The notes beneath the pieces were generated by a model that was given only the letters and a program-made list of their open reading frames with translations, searched no databases and was not told the origin of the DNA. 33,487 bases of DNA from Zongyangia gallinarum (lineage in GTDB: Bacteria; Bacillota; Clostridia; Oscillospirales; Ruminococcaceae): positions 1 through 33,487 of the forward strand of contig CAJFQY010000021.1 of NCBI GenBank assembly GCA_904419315.1, read 5' to 3'. Position 1 is the stretch's first letter, and each line of letters begins with the position of its first letter. The position numbers and the translations under genes are program-made. Shown one piece after another: positions 27,013 to 33,487 of this stretch.

Positions 27013-29727
27013 ATGAGAAAGAAAATGGAAAAGACTGGGGAACAACCATTGACAGAGGGATTAACCCAGGTACAGGCACAGAAACGTCTGGAAGAATTCG
27101 GTGAAAATGTGCTGACGGGAGGCAAGAAAATTAAGGCATCCCATATTTTTGCCGCCCAATTCAAGGACGTCATGGTGATGATTTTGCTGGTGAGTACTAT
27201 CTTATCCGTGTTGATGGGGGAAGTGACTGAAGCCATTACCATCATCGTGATTGTGCTTCTCAATGCACTTTTAGGCTTTTTTCAGGAGTTTCGCACCGAA
27301 AAAACATTGGATAAGCTAAAAAATATGGCGGCACCTCAGGCCACAGTGATACGGGATGGGATTCCAGTTATCATTCCCGCATCCCAAATTGTCAGGGATG
27401 ATGTGATCCTTCTAAAAGCAGGGGATCGGGTTCCCGCCGATGGAGTATTATTGGATGCCAATTCGCTCTTTAGTGATGAATCTCTGCTCAGCGGGGAATC
27501 GGTAGAGGTGGAAAAGCTTCCCTCCACAGATTTGACCCAACCGCCCCAGCTGCATCGGAGTGATATGGTTTATATGGGTACGGTAATCACAAAGGGCCGT
27601 GGCCGCGCCTTGGTGGTATCCACCGGAATGCAAAGCGAGATGGGGCATATTGCCGGCATGCTCAGTGAAATTGAGCCAGAGCCTACCCCCTTACAGAAAA
27701 AATTGGGGGTGCTGGGAAAATATATCGCCATTGGTTGTCTTGTCATCTGCACCGTCGTAGCGATTACCGGTATCTTACGGGGAGAACCAATTTTTGGTAT
27801 GATCGTCACCGGAATTTCTTTAGCGGTTGCTGCAGTTCCGGAGGGCCTGCCTGCGATTGTGACTATTGCCTTAGCGCTTTCCGTCTCCCGTATGCTCAAA
27901 CGAAATGCCCTAGTGCGCAAGCTTCACGCTGTGGAGACATTGGGGTGTGCCGATGTTATCTGTTCGGATAAAACCGGAACCCTGACGGAAAACAAGATGA
28001 CCGCTACCCATATCTACACCATGGAGGGAATGGTCGAGGTTACAGGCAGCGGATATGAGAAGGGTGGAGAATTTCTACTGGGAGGAAAGAGAATCAGTAT
28101 CAATGCGATAGCAGATGCCAGAATACTGCTTGATATTGCCGTCTGCTGTAATAACGCTGCCATTTATACCGATGATCCTAGAGAACCCCGCAATAGGACC
28201 TTTAATCCCTCCCGTGACGTTTGGCAAACGGCGGGGGAGGCTACTGAAACAGCCCTGCTTGTCATGGCGGCCAAAGCAGGTGTTTATAGGGAGGATAGCG
28301 AAAGAGAATACCGAAGAACTGATGAAATTCCTTTTGACTCCATCCGCAAATGTATGTCTGTCATAACGGAAAAAAACAACGGAGATATTTTTCTTATGTG
28401 TAAAGGGGCCCCTGATGTTGTGCTGGAAAAGTGCGGATTTCTATCAATCCATGGCCAGGTTAGACCTATGACTTCTGCCATGAAACAGGAAATTCTCCGT
28501 CAAAATGAGGAGATGGGGAAGCAGGCTCTTCGGGTTCTTGGCTTTGCCTACAAAAAATGCAAGGCCGCTGACCGGTCAGAGTCAAATCTTGTTTTTTGTG
28601 GCCTGGTGGGAATGATTGATCCTCCCAGGCAGGAGGCCTATGACGCGGTACTTCGTTGCCGTCAGGCCGGCATACGGCCGGTGATGATTACGGGAGACCA
28701 TGTCATCACCGCTTCCGCCATTGCCCGGAAGCTTAAAATCCTGACCGGGGATGGTATTGCCATGACCGGTGCGGAGATCGACGCCATGGATGACAAAACT
28801 TTTGAGCGGATGGTGGATAGGATCAGCGTTTTTGCAAGGGTTACACCGGGGCATAAGCTTCGGATTGTACGAGCACTGAAGAAAAATGGTCACGTAGTCG
28901 CAATGACTGGGGATGGGGTTAACGATGCCCCTGCGATTAAGGAAGCAGATATCGGTGTCTCTATGGGCTTAGGTGGTACCGATGTAACCAAGGAAGCTTC
29001 CTCTATCATCTTAATGGATGACAATTTTGCAACTTTGGTGGCGGCGGTAGAGCAGGGCAGGATTATTTATGATAACATCCGCAAATTCATTCGTTATCTG
29101 CTCTCCAGCAATATCGGCGAGGTTCTCACCATGTTTGTGGGGATGCTCATGGGAATGCCGGTGGTATTATTGCCCATTCAGATACTGCTGATTAACTTGG
29201 TAACCGATGGTTTGCCCGCCATTGCCTTGGGGTTGGAGGGCGCTCAGGAAGACGTGATGCGTCGAAAACCACGTAGTTCCAAAGACGGTATCTTTTCTGG
29301 AGGACTTTTGGGACTTATTCTTTTCCGTGGATGTCTGATCGCCCTGGCCACCCTGGGATGTTTTGTAACCTTTATCAATATGACTGGAAATTTGGCCATT
29401 GCAAGAACGGGAGCTTTTCTGACCTTGGTGTTGGCGCAGCTCATCCATGTTTTTGAGTGCAAAAGTGAGAAAAAGAGCCTGTTTAGAATCAATATCTTTG
29501 ACAACTGGAAGCTGATAGCAGCGGTTTGCATCTCCGTTTCTGTGGTCATATTTTCTGTTTATCATCCATGGGGACAGTTTATTTTCCAAACAATCCCATT
29601 AACGTGGATGCAAATAGCGGTTGTGCTTGTTTTTTGTGTAGCCGGTCCACTTATTTCCAGCATCGTCTATAGCTTTAGCTTTCGTAAAAAAGATGAGGTG
29701 ACAGTGCCTGTGGAGGTACCAAGATAA
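27013..29727 (+). CDS. Ca2+-transporting P2A-type ATPase (SERCA-like)
   Basis: 904 residues from ATG 27013 behind GGAG; a frame open to 26983 has no ribosome site. N-terminal cation-ATPase segment (GLTQVQAQKRLEEFGENVL), then actuator SGES, M4 with VAAVPEGLPAIVTIALAL (Ca site with PEGLP), phosphorylation SDKTGTLT, nucleotide domain KGAPDVVLEKC, and MTGDGVNDAPAIKEADIG. M6 has LLINLVTDGLPAIALG (N and D of the Ca sites). Ten helices in all. This fits bacterial P2A Ca2+ pumps exporting Ca2+. Divergent from sbcDC, terminator right after. Ca2+ rather than Mn2+ is likely but unproven. Confidence 0.95.
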   Translation: MRKKMEKTGEQPLTEGLTQVQAQKRLEEFGENVLTGGKKIKASHIFAAQFKDVMVMILLVSTILSVLMGEVTEAITIIVIVLLNALLGFFQEFRTEKTLDKLKNMAAPQATVIRDGIPVIIPASQIVRDDVILLKAGDRVPADGVLLDANSLFSDESLLSGESVEVEKLPSTDLTQPPQLHRSDMVYMGTVITKGRGRALVVSTGMQSEMGHIAGMLSEIEPEPTPLQKKLGVLGKYIAIGCLVICTVVAITGILRGEPIFGMIVTGISLAVAAVPEGLPAIVTIALALSVSRMLKRNALVRKLHAVETLGCADVICSDKTGTLTENKMTATHIYTMEGMVEVTGSGYEKGGEFLLGGKRISINAIADARILLDIAVCCNNAAIYTDDPREPRNRTFNPSRDVWQTAGEATETALLVMAAKAGVYREDSEREYRRTDEIPFDSIRKCMSVITEKNNGDIFLMCKGAPDVVLEKCGFLSIHGQVRPMTSAMKQEILRQNEEMGKQALRVLGFAYKKCKAADRSESNLVFCGLVGMIDPPRQEAYDAVLRCRQAGIRPVMITGDHVITASAIARKLKILTGDGIAMTGAEIDAMDDKTFERMVDRISVFARVTPGHKLRIVRALKKNGHVVAMTGDGVNDAPAIKEADIGVSMGLGGTDVTKEASSIILMDDNFATLVAAVEQGRIIYDNIRKFIRYLLSSNIGEVLTMFVGMLMGMPVVLLPIQILLINLVTDGLPAIALGLEGAQEDVMRRKPRSSKDGIFSGGLLGLILFRGCLIALATLGCFVTFINMTGNLAIARTGAFLTLVLAQLIHVFECKSEKKSLFRINIFDNWKLIAAVCISVSVVIFSVYHPWGQFIFQTIPLTWMQIAVVLVFCVAGPLISSIVYSFSFRKKDEVTVPVEVPR

Positions 29728-29728
29728 A

Positions 29729-29770
29729 GAAATAAGAAAACCGGCTTTTCGCCGGTTTTCTTATTTCTTA
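29729..29770. terminator. Terminator after the Ca2+ ATPase
   Basis: Perfect 17-bp stem GAAATAAGAAAACCGGC (29729-29745) and GCCGGTTTTCTTATTTC (29751-29767), loop TTTTC, starting 2 nt after the stop. Confidence 0.92.
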
Positions 29771-29771
29771 T

Positions 29772-29850
29772 CTATTTAGAATTTTTTCTAAATAGCTATT
29801 GACTTTTCATATTGAAATGCTATTATCTATTTAGAAAAAATTCTAAATAC
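29772..29850 (+). promoter_or_regulatory. sdpR promoter flanked by two near-identical palindromes
   Basis: Operator 1: CTATTTAGAA-TTTT-TTCTAAATAG (29772-29795), perfect. Operator 2: CTATTTAGAA-AAAA-TTCTAAATAC (29827-29850), one base off. Centres are 55 bp apart. Between them lies the promoter: -35 TTGACT (29799-29804), 16 bp, -10 TATTAT (29821-29826). Binding at both would cover the -35 flank and the start site, a clear repression layout for the ArsR-type product of the next gene. Confidence 0.85.
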
Positions 29851-29869
29851 TGATGGGAGGGGGTCATCA

Positions 29870-30160
29870 TTGAGTTTTGGAGATACATTTAAAGCCTTGT
29901 CGGACCCAGTGCGGCGGGACATCCTGACATTGCTTTCACGGGGAGGGAAAATGTCAGCGGGCGAAATTGGCTCCCACTTTGAAATGACAGGTGCCACGAT
30001 CTCCTATCATTTGTCTCGGCTCAAAAAGGCAGGACTTGTTTTGGAAAGCAAATACAAAAATTATATCTATTATGAAATTAACACGTCGATATTTGAGGAA
30101 GTCATGCTCTGGCTTGCTCAATTGAAAGGGGATATTCCTGATGAAAAAGAAGGTCGATAG
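29870..30160 (+). CDS. sdpR: SdpR-like ArsR-family autorepressor
   Basis: 96 residues from TTG 29870, 6 nt behind GGGAGGGGG. ALSDPVRRDILTLLSRG, then MSAGEIGSHFEMTGATISYH and LSRLKKAGLVLESKYKNYIY is a winged HTH close to Bacillus SdpR, and it has no metal-binding Cys/His cluster. In Bacillus SdpR represses sdpRI and is titrated by SdpI at the membrane when the SDP toxin binds. The same type of circuit is likely. Its end overlaps sdpI by 20 nt. Confidence 0.92.
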   Translation: MSFGDTFKALSDPVRRDILTLLSRGGKMSAGEIGSHFEMTGATISYHLSRLKKAGLVLESKYKNYIYYEINTSIFEEVMLWLAQLKGDIPDEKEGR

Positions 30161-30791
30161 GCAGTTTGTTCTTTCACTGCTTCTTTGCTTGCTGCCGTTG
30201 GTATTGGGATTGATCTTTTATAAGGAGCTGCCAGATCAGGTTGCCATCCACTTTGATTTTAACGGCGAACCGAATGGGTTTGCCTCCAAAGATTTTGCCT
30301 TATTTCTACTACCGGTTATCTTAATTTTTATTCATCTGTTTGTTTGGTTTCAATTGGCCAACGATCCCAAAAAGAAAAATTATTCCTCTGTCATGCGAGG
30401 TATTAGCCACTGGCTTGTACCGATCCTTTCTGTACTGGTACAAACAGCGATTATAACCTTTGGGTTAGGAATCACTTTCCCCATTTTCTTCTTCCTTTCT
30501 CTTGCAATGGGTATACTCTTTATGGTTATTGGCAACTACTTGCCCAAATGCAAACAGAACTATACCATGGGCATTAAGCTCCCTTGGACATTGCACGATG
30601 AAGACAACTGGAATAGAACCCACCGCCTGGCCGGTTGGACATGGATGGCAGGAGGCATCTTGATGATCCTGAATGCTTTTCTAAATTGGGAGTGGATATT
30701 GTGGGGAAGTCTAGCACTGATGGTATTGATCCCGTTTATTTATTCTTATCTTCTATATAGAAAAAAGAAAGCCAGCCAATTATCAGAATAA
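30141..30791 (+). CDS. sdpI: SdpI-like immunity/signalling membrane protein
   Basis: 216 residues with about six transmembrane segments (for example LLLCLLPLVLGLIFY at 15-29, and later ILSVLVQTAIITFGLG, FFFLSLAMGILFMVIGN). The signature GNYLPKCKQNYTMGIKLPWT and LHDEDNWNRTHRLAGW is diagnostic for the SdpI family. In Bacillus SdpI gives immunity to the SDP cannibalism toxin and signals to SdpR. No sdpABC toxin genes are in this window, so the pair may defend against foreign toxin or act in self-sensing. Terminator follows at 30811. Confidence 0.93.
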   Translation: MKKKVDRQFVLSLLLCLLPLVLGLIFYKELPDQVAIHFDFNGEPNGFASKDFALFLLPVILIFIHLFVWFQLANDPKKKNYSSVMRGISHWLVPILSVLVQTAIITFGLGITFPIFFFLSLAMGILFMVIGNYLPKCKQNYTMGIKLPWTLHDEDNWNRTHRLAGWTWMAGGILMILNAFLNWEWILWGSLALMVLIPFIYSYLLYRKKKASQLSE

Positions 30792-30810
30792 GCATTATTT
30801 TTTCGCAAGA

Positions 30811-30840
30811 AAAGCGCCATGGAAATTTCCATGGCGCTTT
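30811..30840. terminator. Bidirectional terminator between sdpI and citrate synthase
   Basis: A 30-nt perfect palindrome (AAAGCGCCATGGAAA / TTTCCATGGCGCTTT) at 30811-30840. It can serve sdpRI on the plus strand and the convergent citrate synthase gene on the minus strand. Confidence 0.9.
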
Positions 30841-30852
30841 CTATATTAATAT

Positions 30853-32229
30853 TTATTTGCGGTCAGCTAATTTAATATAAGGCTTATGTTCGGCTACATT
30901 CCGATAGGCAGGACGTATAATCTTTCCAGCATTGATTAACTCTTCAATGCGATGGGCGCTCCAGCCAGCGATTCTGGCAATCGCAAAGATAGGAGTATAC
31001 AGTTCTAAGGGAAGATTGAGCATGCTGTAGACAAAGCCGCTGTAAAAGTCGATATTTGCACTGACACCCTTGTAAATCCTGCGCTCTTCAGCAATGATTT
31101 GGGGAGCGAGACGTTCCACCATGGAATACAGGGCGAATTCTTCGGTAAGGCCTTTCTCCTCCGACAGACTTTTGACGAATTTCTTGAAGATGTTGGCACG
31201 GGGATCGGAGAGGGAATAGACGGCGTGCCCCATACCATAGATGAGCCCAGCTTTATCAAATGCCTCTTTGTGGAGCAATGCACGCAGATAATTGCCCACT
31301 TCTTCTTCATCGTGCCAATCTTTGACTGTCTTTTTCATATCTTCAAACATCTGGACTACCTTGATATTGGCACCGCCATGCTTAGGCCCTTTCAAGGAAC
31401 CGATCGCCGCCGCAATGGTGGAATAGGTATCTGTACCAGAGGAAGAAACAACATGGGTAGTAAAGGTGGAGTTATTGCCACCGCCATGTTCCGCATGGAG
31501 CACCAAGGCCACATCCAGGATACGTGCTTCCAACTCGGTATATTTACTGTCAGGACGTAAAACATAGAGGATGTTTTCTGCTACCGAAAGGTCAGGTTGA
31601 GGAATGTGGATGTAAAGGCTTTTTCCGTCATGATAATGGCTGTATGCTTGATAGCCATAGACCGACAATAGGGGAAATAGAGCGATTAACTGTAGACATT
31701 GCCGCATGACATTAGGAATGCTGGTGTCATTAGCTTTGGTGTCGTATGCATAGAGAGTTAGAACGCTGCGAGCCAAAGTGTTCATCATGTCAGAGCTCGG
31801 TGCTTTTAGGATAATATCCCGGACAAAACCTGTAGGCAAAGTCCGATAGTTAGAGAGGATTTTGCAGAAACCATCCAACTGATCCTTATTGGGTAGCTCC
31901 CCAAACAGAAGAAGATAGGTGGCTTCCTCAAAGCCGAAACGTTTTTCCTGGACAAAGCCAGCGACAATTTCATCAATATCCACACCGCGATAGTACAGCT
32001 TACCTTCACAGGGAACCTTTTCCCCATCAACGATTTTTGTGGATTTGACTTCTGAAATTTCGGTTAGTCCGGTTAAAACACCATTACCATTGAGATCACG
32101 TAAACCCCGGTTGACCTTATACTTGGTGTAAAGCTCAGGGGGGATGTAACTGTTTTTTAAACAGAGATCCGTTAAAGCCTGTACTTCTGGCGTGATCTCT
32201 GAGAACCTGTTTCCATTAGAATTCAACAT
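30853..32229 (-). CDS. Citrate synthase (citrate/2-methylcitrate synthase)
   Basis: 458 residues. The citrate synthase family signature is complete: LHAEHGGGNNSTFTTHVVSS, SLKGPKHGGANIKV with catalytic His, GMGHAVYSLSDPRA with catalytic His, and a C-terminal AGWSAHRIEEL. It condenses oxaloacetate with acetyl-CoA at the entry of the (probably incomplete, oxidative-branch) TCA cycle that feeds glutamate synthesis. The start ATG 32229 is chosen because GAGG stands 8 nt before it; ATG 32235 is only 2 nt from that site. It stands alone, between two convergent or divergent genes. Confidence 0.95.
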   Translation of the reverse strand: MLNSNGNRFSEITPEVQALTDLCLKNSYIPPELYTKYKVNRGLRDLNGNGVLTGLTEISEVKSTKIVDGEKVPCEGKLYYRGVDIDEIVAGFVQEKRFGFEEATYLLLFGELPNKDQLDGFCKILSNYRTLPTGFVRDIILKAPSSDMMNTLARSVLTLYAYDTKANDTSIPNVMRQCLQLIALFPLLSVYGYQAYSHYHDGKSLYIHIPQPDLSVAENILYVLRPDSKYTELEARILDVALVLHAEHGGGNNSTFTTHVVSSSGTDTYSTIAAAIGSLKGPKHGGANIKVVQMFEDMKKTVKDWHDEEEVGNYLRALLHKEAFDKAGLIYGMGHAVYSLSDPRANIFKKFVKSLSEEKGLTEEFALYSMVERLAPQIIAEERRIYKGVSANIDFYSGFVYSMLNLPLELYTPIFAIARIAGWSAHRIEELINAGKIIRPAYRNVAEHKPYIKLADRK

Positions 32230-32330
32230 AGTCATAGCCTCTTTTCCATAAAATTTCTTATCAAATATGGGCGTCCTACATCCCCTTTGATTTCCTGTGG
32301 CTTTCAAACGAAAATACTAATTTTTGCTTT

Positions 32331-32339
32331 ATTATAGCA
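32331..32339 (-). promoter_or_regulatory. Extended -10 promoter of citrate synthase
   Basis: Minus strand TGCTATAAT: TATAAT at 32336-32331 with an upstream TG. No good -35 is present at 17 bp (ATAATT). About 100 bp ahead of the ATG. Beyond it, 32340-32492 is AT-rich with no gene visible. Confidence 0.7.
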
Positions 32340-32492
32340 TAAATTTTTTAAGAAATTATGTCTGTCGTTCATTTGCTATGTAAAAGTATGGGACCATTTC
32401 CCAGTGAAAAATGCAAAATTTTTGTTTATATTTACTAAAATTCATTTCAAGAATAAGGAGAATACGCCCTTTCTTTGCCGGAGTAAAGTCAA

Positions 32493-32618
32493 ATGAGACA
32501 TATTATGTTTAACAAGCACAAAATTTTTCGAGAAGATGAAAATGCGAACGCTATGAACAATAACGGGCAAAGTAAAAAAGAAAAACAGCCACCGAGAAGG
32601 CGGCTGTTTGAAGAATAA
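32493..32618 (+). CDS. Possible 41-residue basic peptide
   Basis: ATG 32493 to TAA 32616-32618 with GGAG at 32480-32483. It reads MRHIMFNKHKIFREDENANA, then NNNGQSKKEKQPPRRRLFEE. Its 3' end overlaps the hairpin that terminates the convergent collagen gene, so the codons there (QPPRRR) may be a by-product of the stem sequence. Weak candidate. Confidence 0.3.
   Translation: MRHIMFNKHKIFREDENANAMNNNGQSKKEKQPPRRRLFEE
32583..32609 (-). terminator. Terminator of the collagen-like gene
   Basis: Minus strand: AAACAGCC (32609-32602) and GGCTGTTT (32590-32583) form an 8-bp stem, extended by two pairs after an A-C mismatch, loop TTCTC. A run of T's (plus-strand A's at 32574-32582) follows. It lies 17 nt after the stop. 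Confidence 0.85.
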
Positions 32619-32625
32619 ACATAGT

Positions 32626-33408
32626 TTAATTCAGTTTTCGAATGATGACCGAAGTATTTGAGTAGGTGCTATTTGCATCGTTGGACACTAAGGTAATAGT
32701 CGCAGGATTTGCACTCACCTGGATCAGTGCGTTACCGGAGAGGTGTGTGCTGTTTCCCGAGGCGGCCAAGGTGGCGGTGGCAAGGGTTCCGGGAATAAGG
32801 GAACCTTCTTGATTGAGCTGGATGCTCGCATTGACCGGTGGGGTAGCACTGGCCGAGGGGGTGGCATTGGTACTGTAACTCACTTGATAGGTGCCTGTGG
32901 CTCCAAGAGTAAAGTTACTTGCGCCAGTAGAATGGGATACAGCGGAGCCTAAACTTACCTGGTTAGTATCAAGTGTCAAAGCGGCACCTGCAGCTGGAGT
33001 TTGGGGGCTGACATTAGTTGCGTTTACTAAATCAGCGGGAGCACTGGTGCCAGTAGGTCCGGTAGCGCCAATAGGTCCGGTAGCGCCAATAGGTCCGGTA
33101 GCGCCAATAGGTCCGGTAGCGCCAGTAGGTCCGGTAGCGCCAATAGGTCCGGTAACGCCGGTAGGCCCGGTGGGGCCAGTAGGCCCGGTAGCACCGGCGT
33201 TTCCTCTGGGAATGACAAAATCAAGAATATGATTGTTACCTACAACAGTATCAGTGACCGATGCAGCAGAACCGGGTTCTCCTGTTGTCGTATTACGCAC
33301 TGTAATGGTGGCAGCGACACCTGAAGGCCCAGTAGGTCCGGTAGAACCAGTAGTACCAGTTACGCCGGTGGGGCCTGTAGCGCCAGTAGGACCAGTAGAG
33401 CCGTTTAT
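32626..33408 (-). CDS. Collagen-like (BclA-type) protein with a broken 5' end
   Basis: The open frame of 260 residues has G-x-T/G-x-x repeats (GSTGPTGATGPTG, and a second block of GPTGPTG and GPIGAT units), then a linker GVAATITV...TGEPGSAASVTDTVVG-like module with DFVIPRG, and a C-terminal C1q/TNF-like domain (about 120-260) ending SVIIRKLN. This order matches collagen-like exosporium or surface proteins of spore-forming Firmicutes. No start codon is in frame at its 5' end: a stop lies at 33411-33409, and an ATG with ribosome site at 33421 is one frame off. The only in-frame start is GTG 33300, which would lose the first collagen block. Probably a one-base frameshift. Confidence 0.85.
   Translation of the reverse strand: MNGSTGPTGATGPTGVTGTTGSTGPTGPSGVAATITVRNTTTGEPGSAASVTDTVVGNNHILDFVIPRGNAGATGPTGPTGPTGVTGPIGATGPTGATGPIGATGPIGATGPIGATGPTGTSAPADLVNATNVSPQTPAAGAALTLDTNQVSLGSAVSHSTGASNFTLGATGTYQVSYSTNATPSASATPPVNASIQLNQEGSLIPGTLATATLAASGNSTHLSGNALIQVSANPATITLVSNDANSTYSNTSVIIRKLN
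33056..33199 (-). repeat. 18-bp tandem repeats coding for collagen triplets
   Basis: Plus-strand units GGTCCGGTAGCGCCAATA repeat with period 18 from 33056: three identical copies (33056-33109), a copy with AGTA (33110-33127), another exact copy (33128-33145), then diverging copies to about 33199. On the minus strand each unit encodes two collagen triplets (GATGPI). The identity points to recent slippage or recombination. Confidence 0.92.
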
Positions 33409-33487
33409 TTATGCACAACATTAGATTTTCCTTTGTGTTGAATAGGCAAGCCGTTAGATTGCCTTGTTCTCAATCACTCGGATAACG

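Noticed and set aside
33056..33199. Regular short repeats suggesting CRISPR
   Set aside because: Period 18 with no spacers; they encode collagen triplets in frame.
1..33487. Insertion sequences or transposases
   Set aside because: No transposase, resolvase or integrase motif and no terminal inverted repeats with target duplications were recognised in any frame.

Overview
The window comes from a low-to-mid GC Gram-positive anaerobe of the Clostridia, probably a gut Oscillospiraceae/Ruminococcaceae-type bacterium. The signs are strong AGGAGG ribosome binding sites, TTG and GTG starts, sigma-A promoters, an SdpR/SdpI pair, PepSY plus two-component genes and a BclA-like collagen protein of the spore-forming Firmicutes. 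I cannot fix the species. The window falls into two unlike parts.

Part A (1 to about 11.5 kb) is richer in G+C and entirely plus strand. It opens with a phage lysis module: the end of an LLH-type holin and an amidase endolysin with SH3-like domains, closed by a terminator. Next come a gene-free stretch with in-frame tandem repeats and hairpins, and about 26 small, tightly packed genes in three transcription units (1885-3762, 3896-8455, 8625-11496). Each unit starts with almost the same promoter: TTGCCC, 17 bp, TATAAT, with a TTACC-type motif 51-52 bp upstream of the -35. Most products are conserved phage/mobile-element proteins of unknown role. Recognisable ones are a DUF7694-like protein, a DUF6273-like C-terminal domain, a DUF551-like protein, a MazF/PemK-fold toxin followed by an HTH-like protein, a second HTH protein, and small Cys-rich proteins. 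No integrase, terminase or capsid gene is visible, so the region is best read as the lysis end plus accessory ('moron') cassette of a prophage or phage-derived element. Its right edge is near 11.50-11.68 kb.

Part B (11.6-33.5 kb) is host-like chromosome with lower G+C. It holds a metal-resistance block (AraC and ArsR regulators, an HxlR regulator, an HMA metallochaperone and a Zn/Cd/Pb P1B-ATPase). A small conserved protein and a lipoprotein nuclease follow, then a triple-PepSY protein with a response regulator and histidine kinase. After these come a ferredoxin-like protein divergent from a Crp/Fnr regulator, tRNA-Leu(GAG), sbcD-sbcC, a SERCA-type Ca2+ ATPase, an sdpR-sdpI immunity pair without a visible toxin, citrate synthase, and a collagen-like protein whose 5' end looks frameshifted.

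Several local control circuits can be read directly: an 11-bp direct repeat ahead of the PepSY gene, an FNR-spaced palindrome centred about 41.5 bp upstream of the inferred ferredoxin start, and two near-identical palindromes around the sdpR promoter. The most promising novel material is the co-regulated small-gene cassette of Part A.
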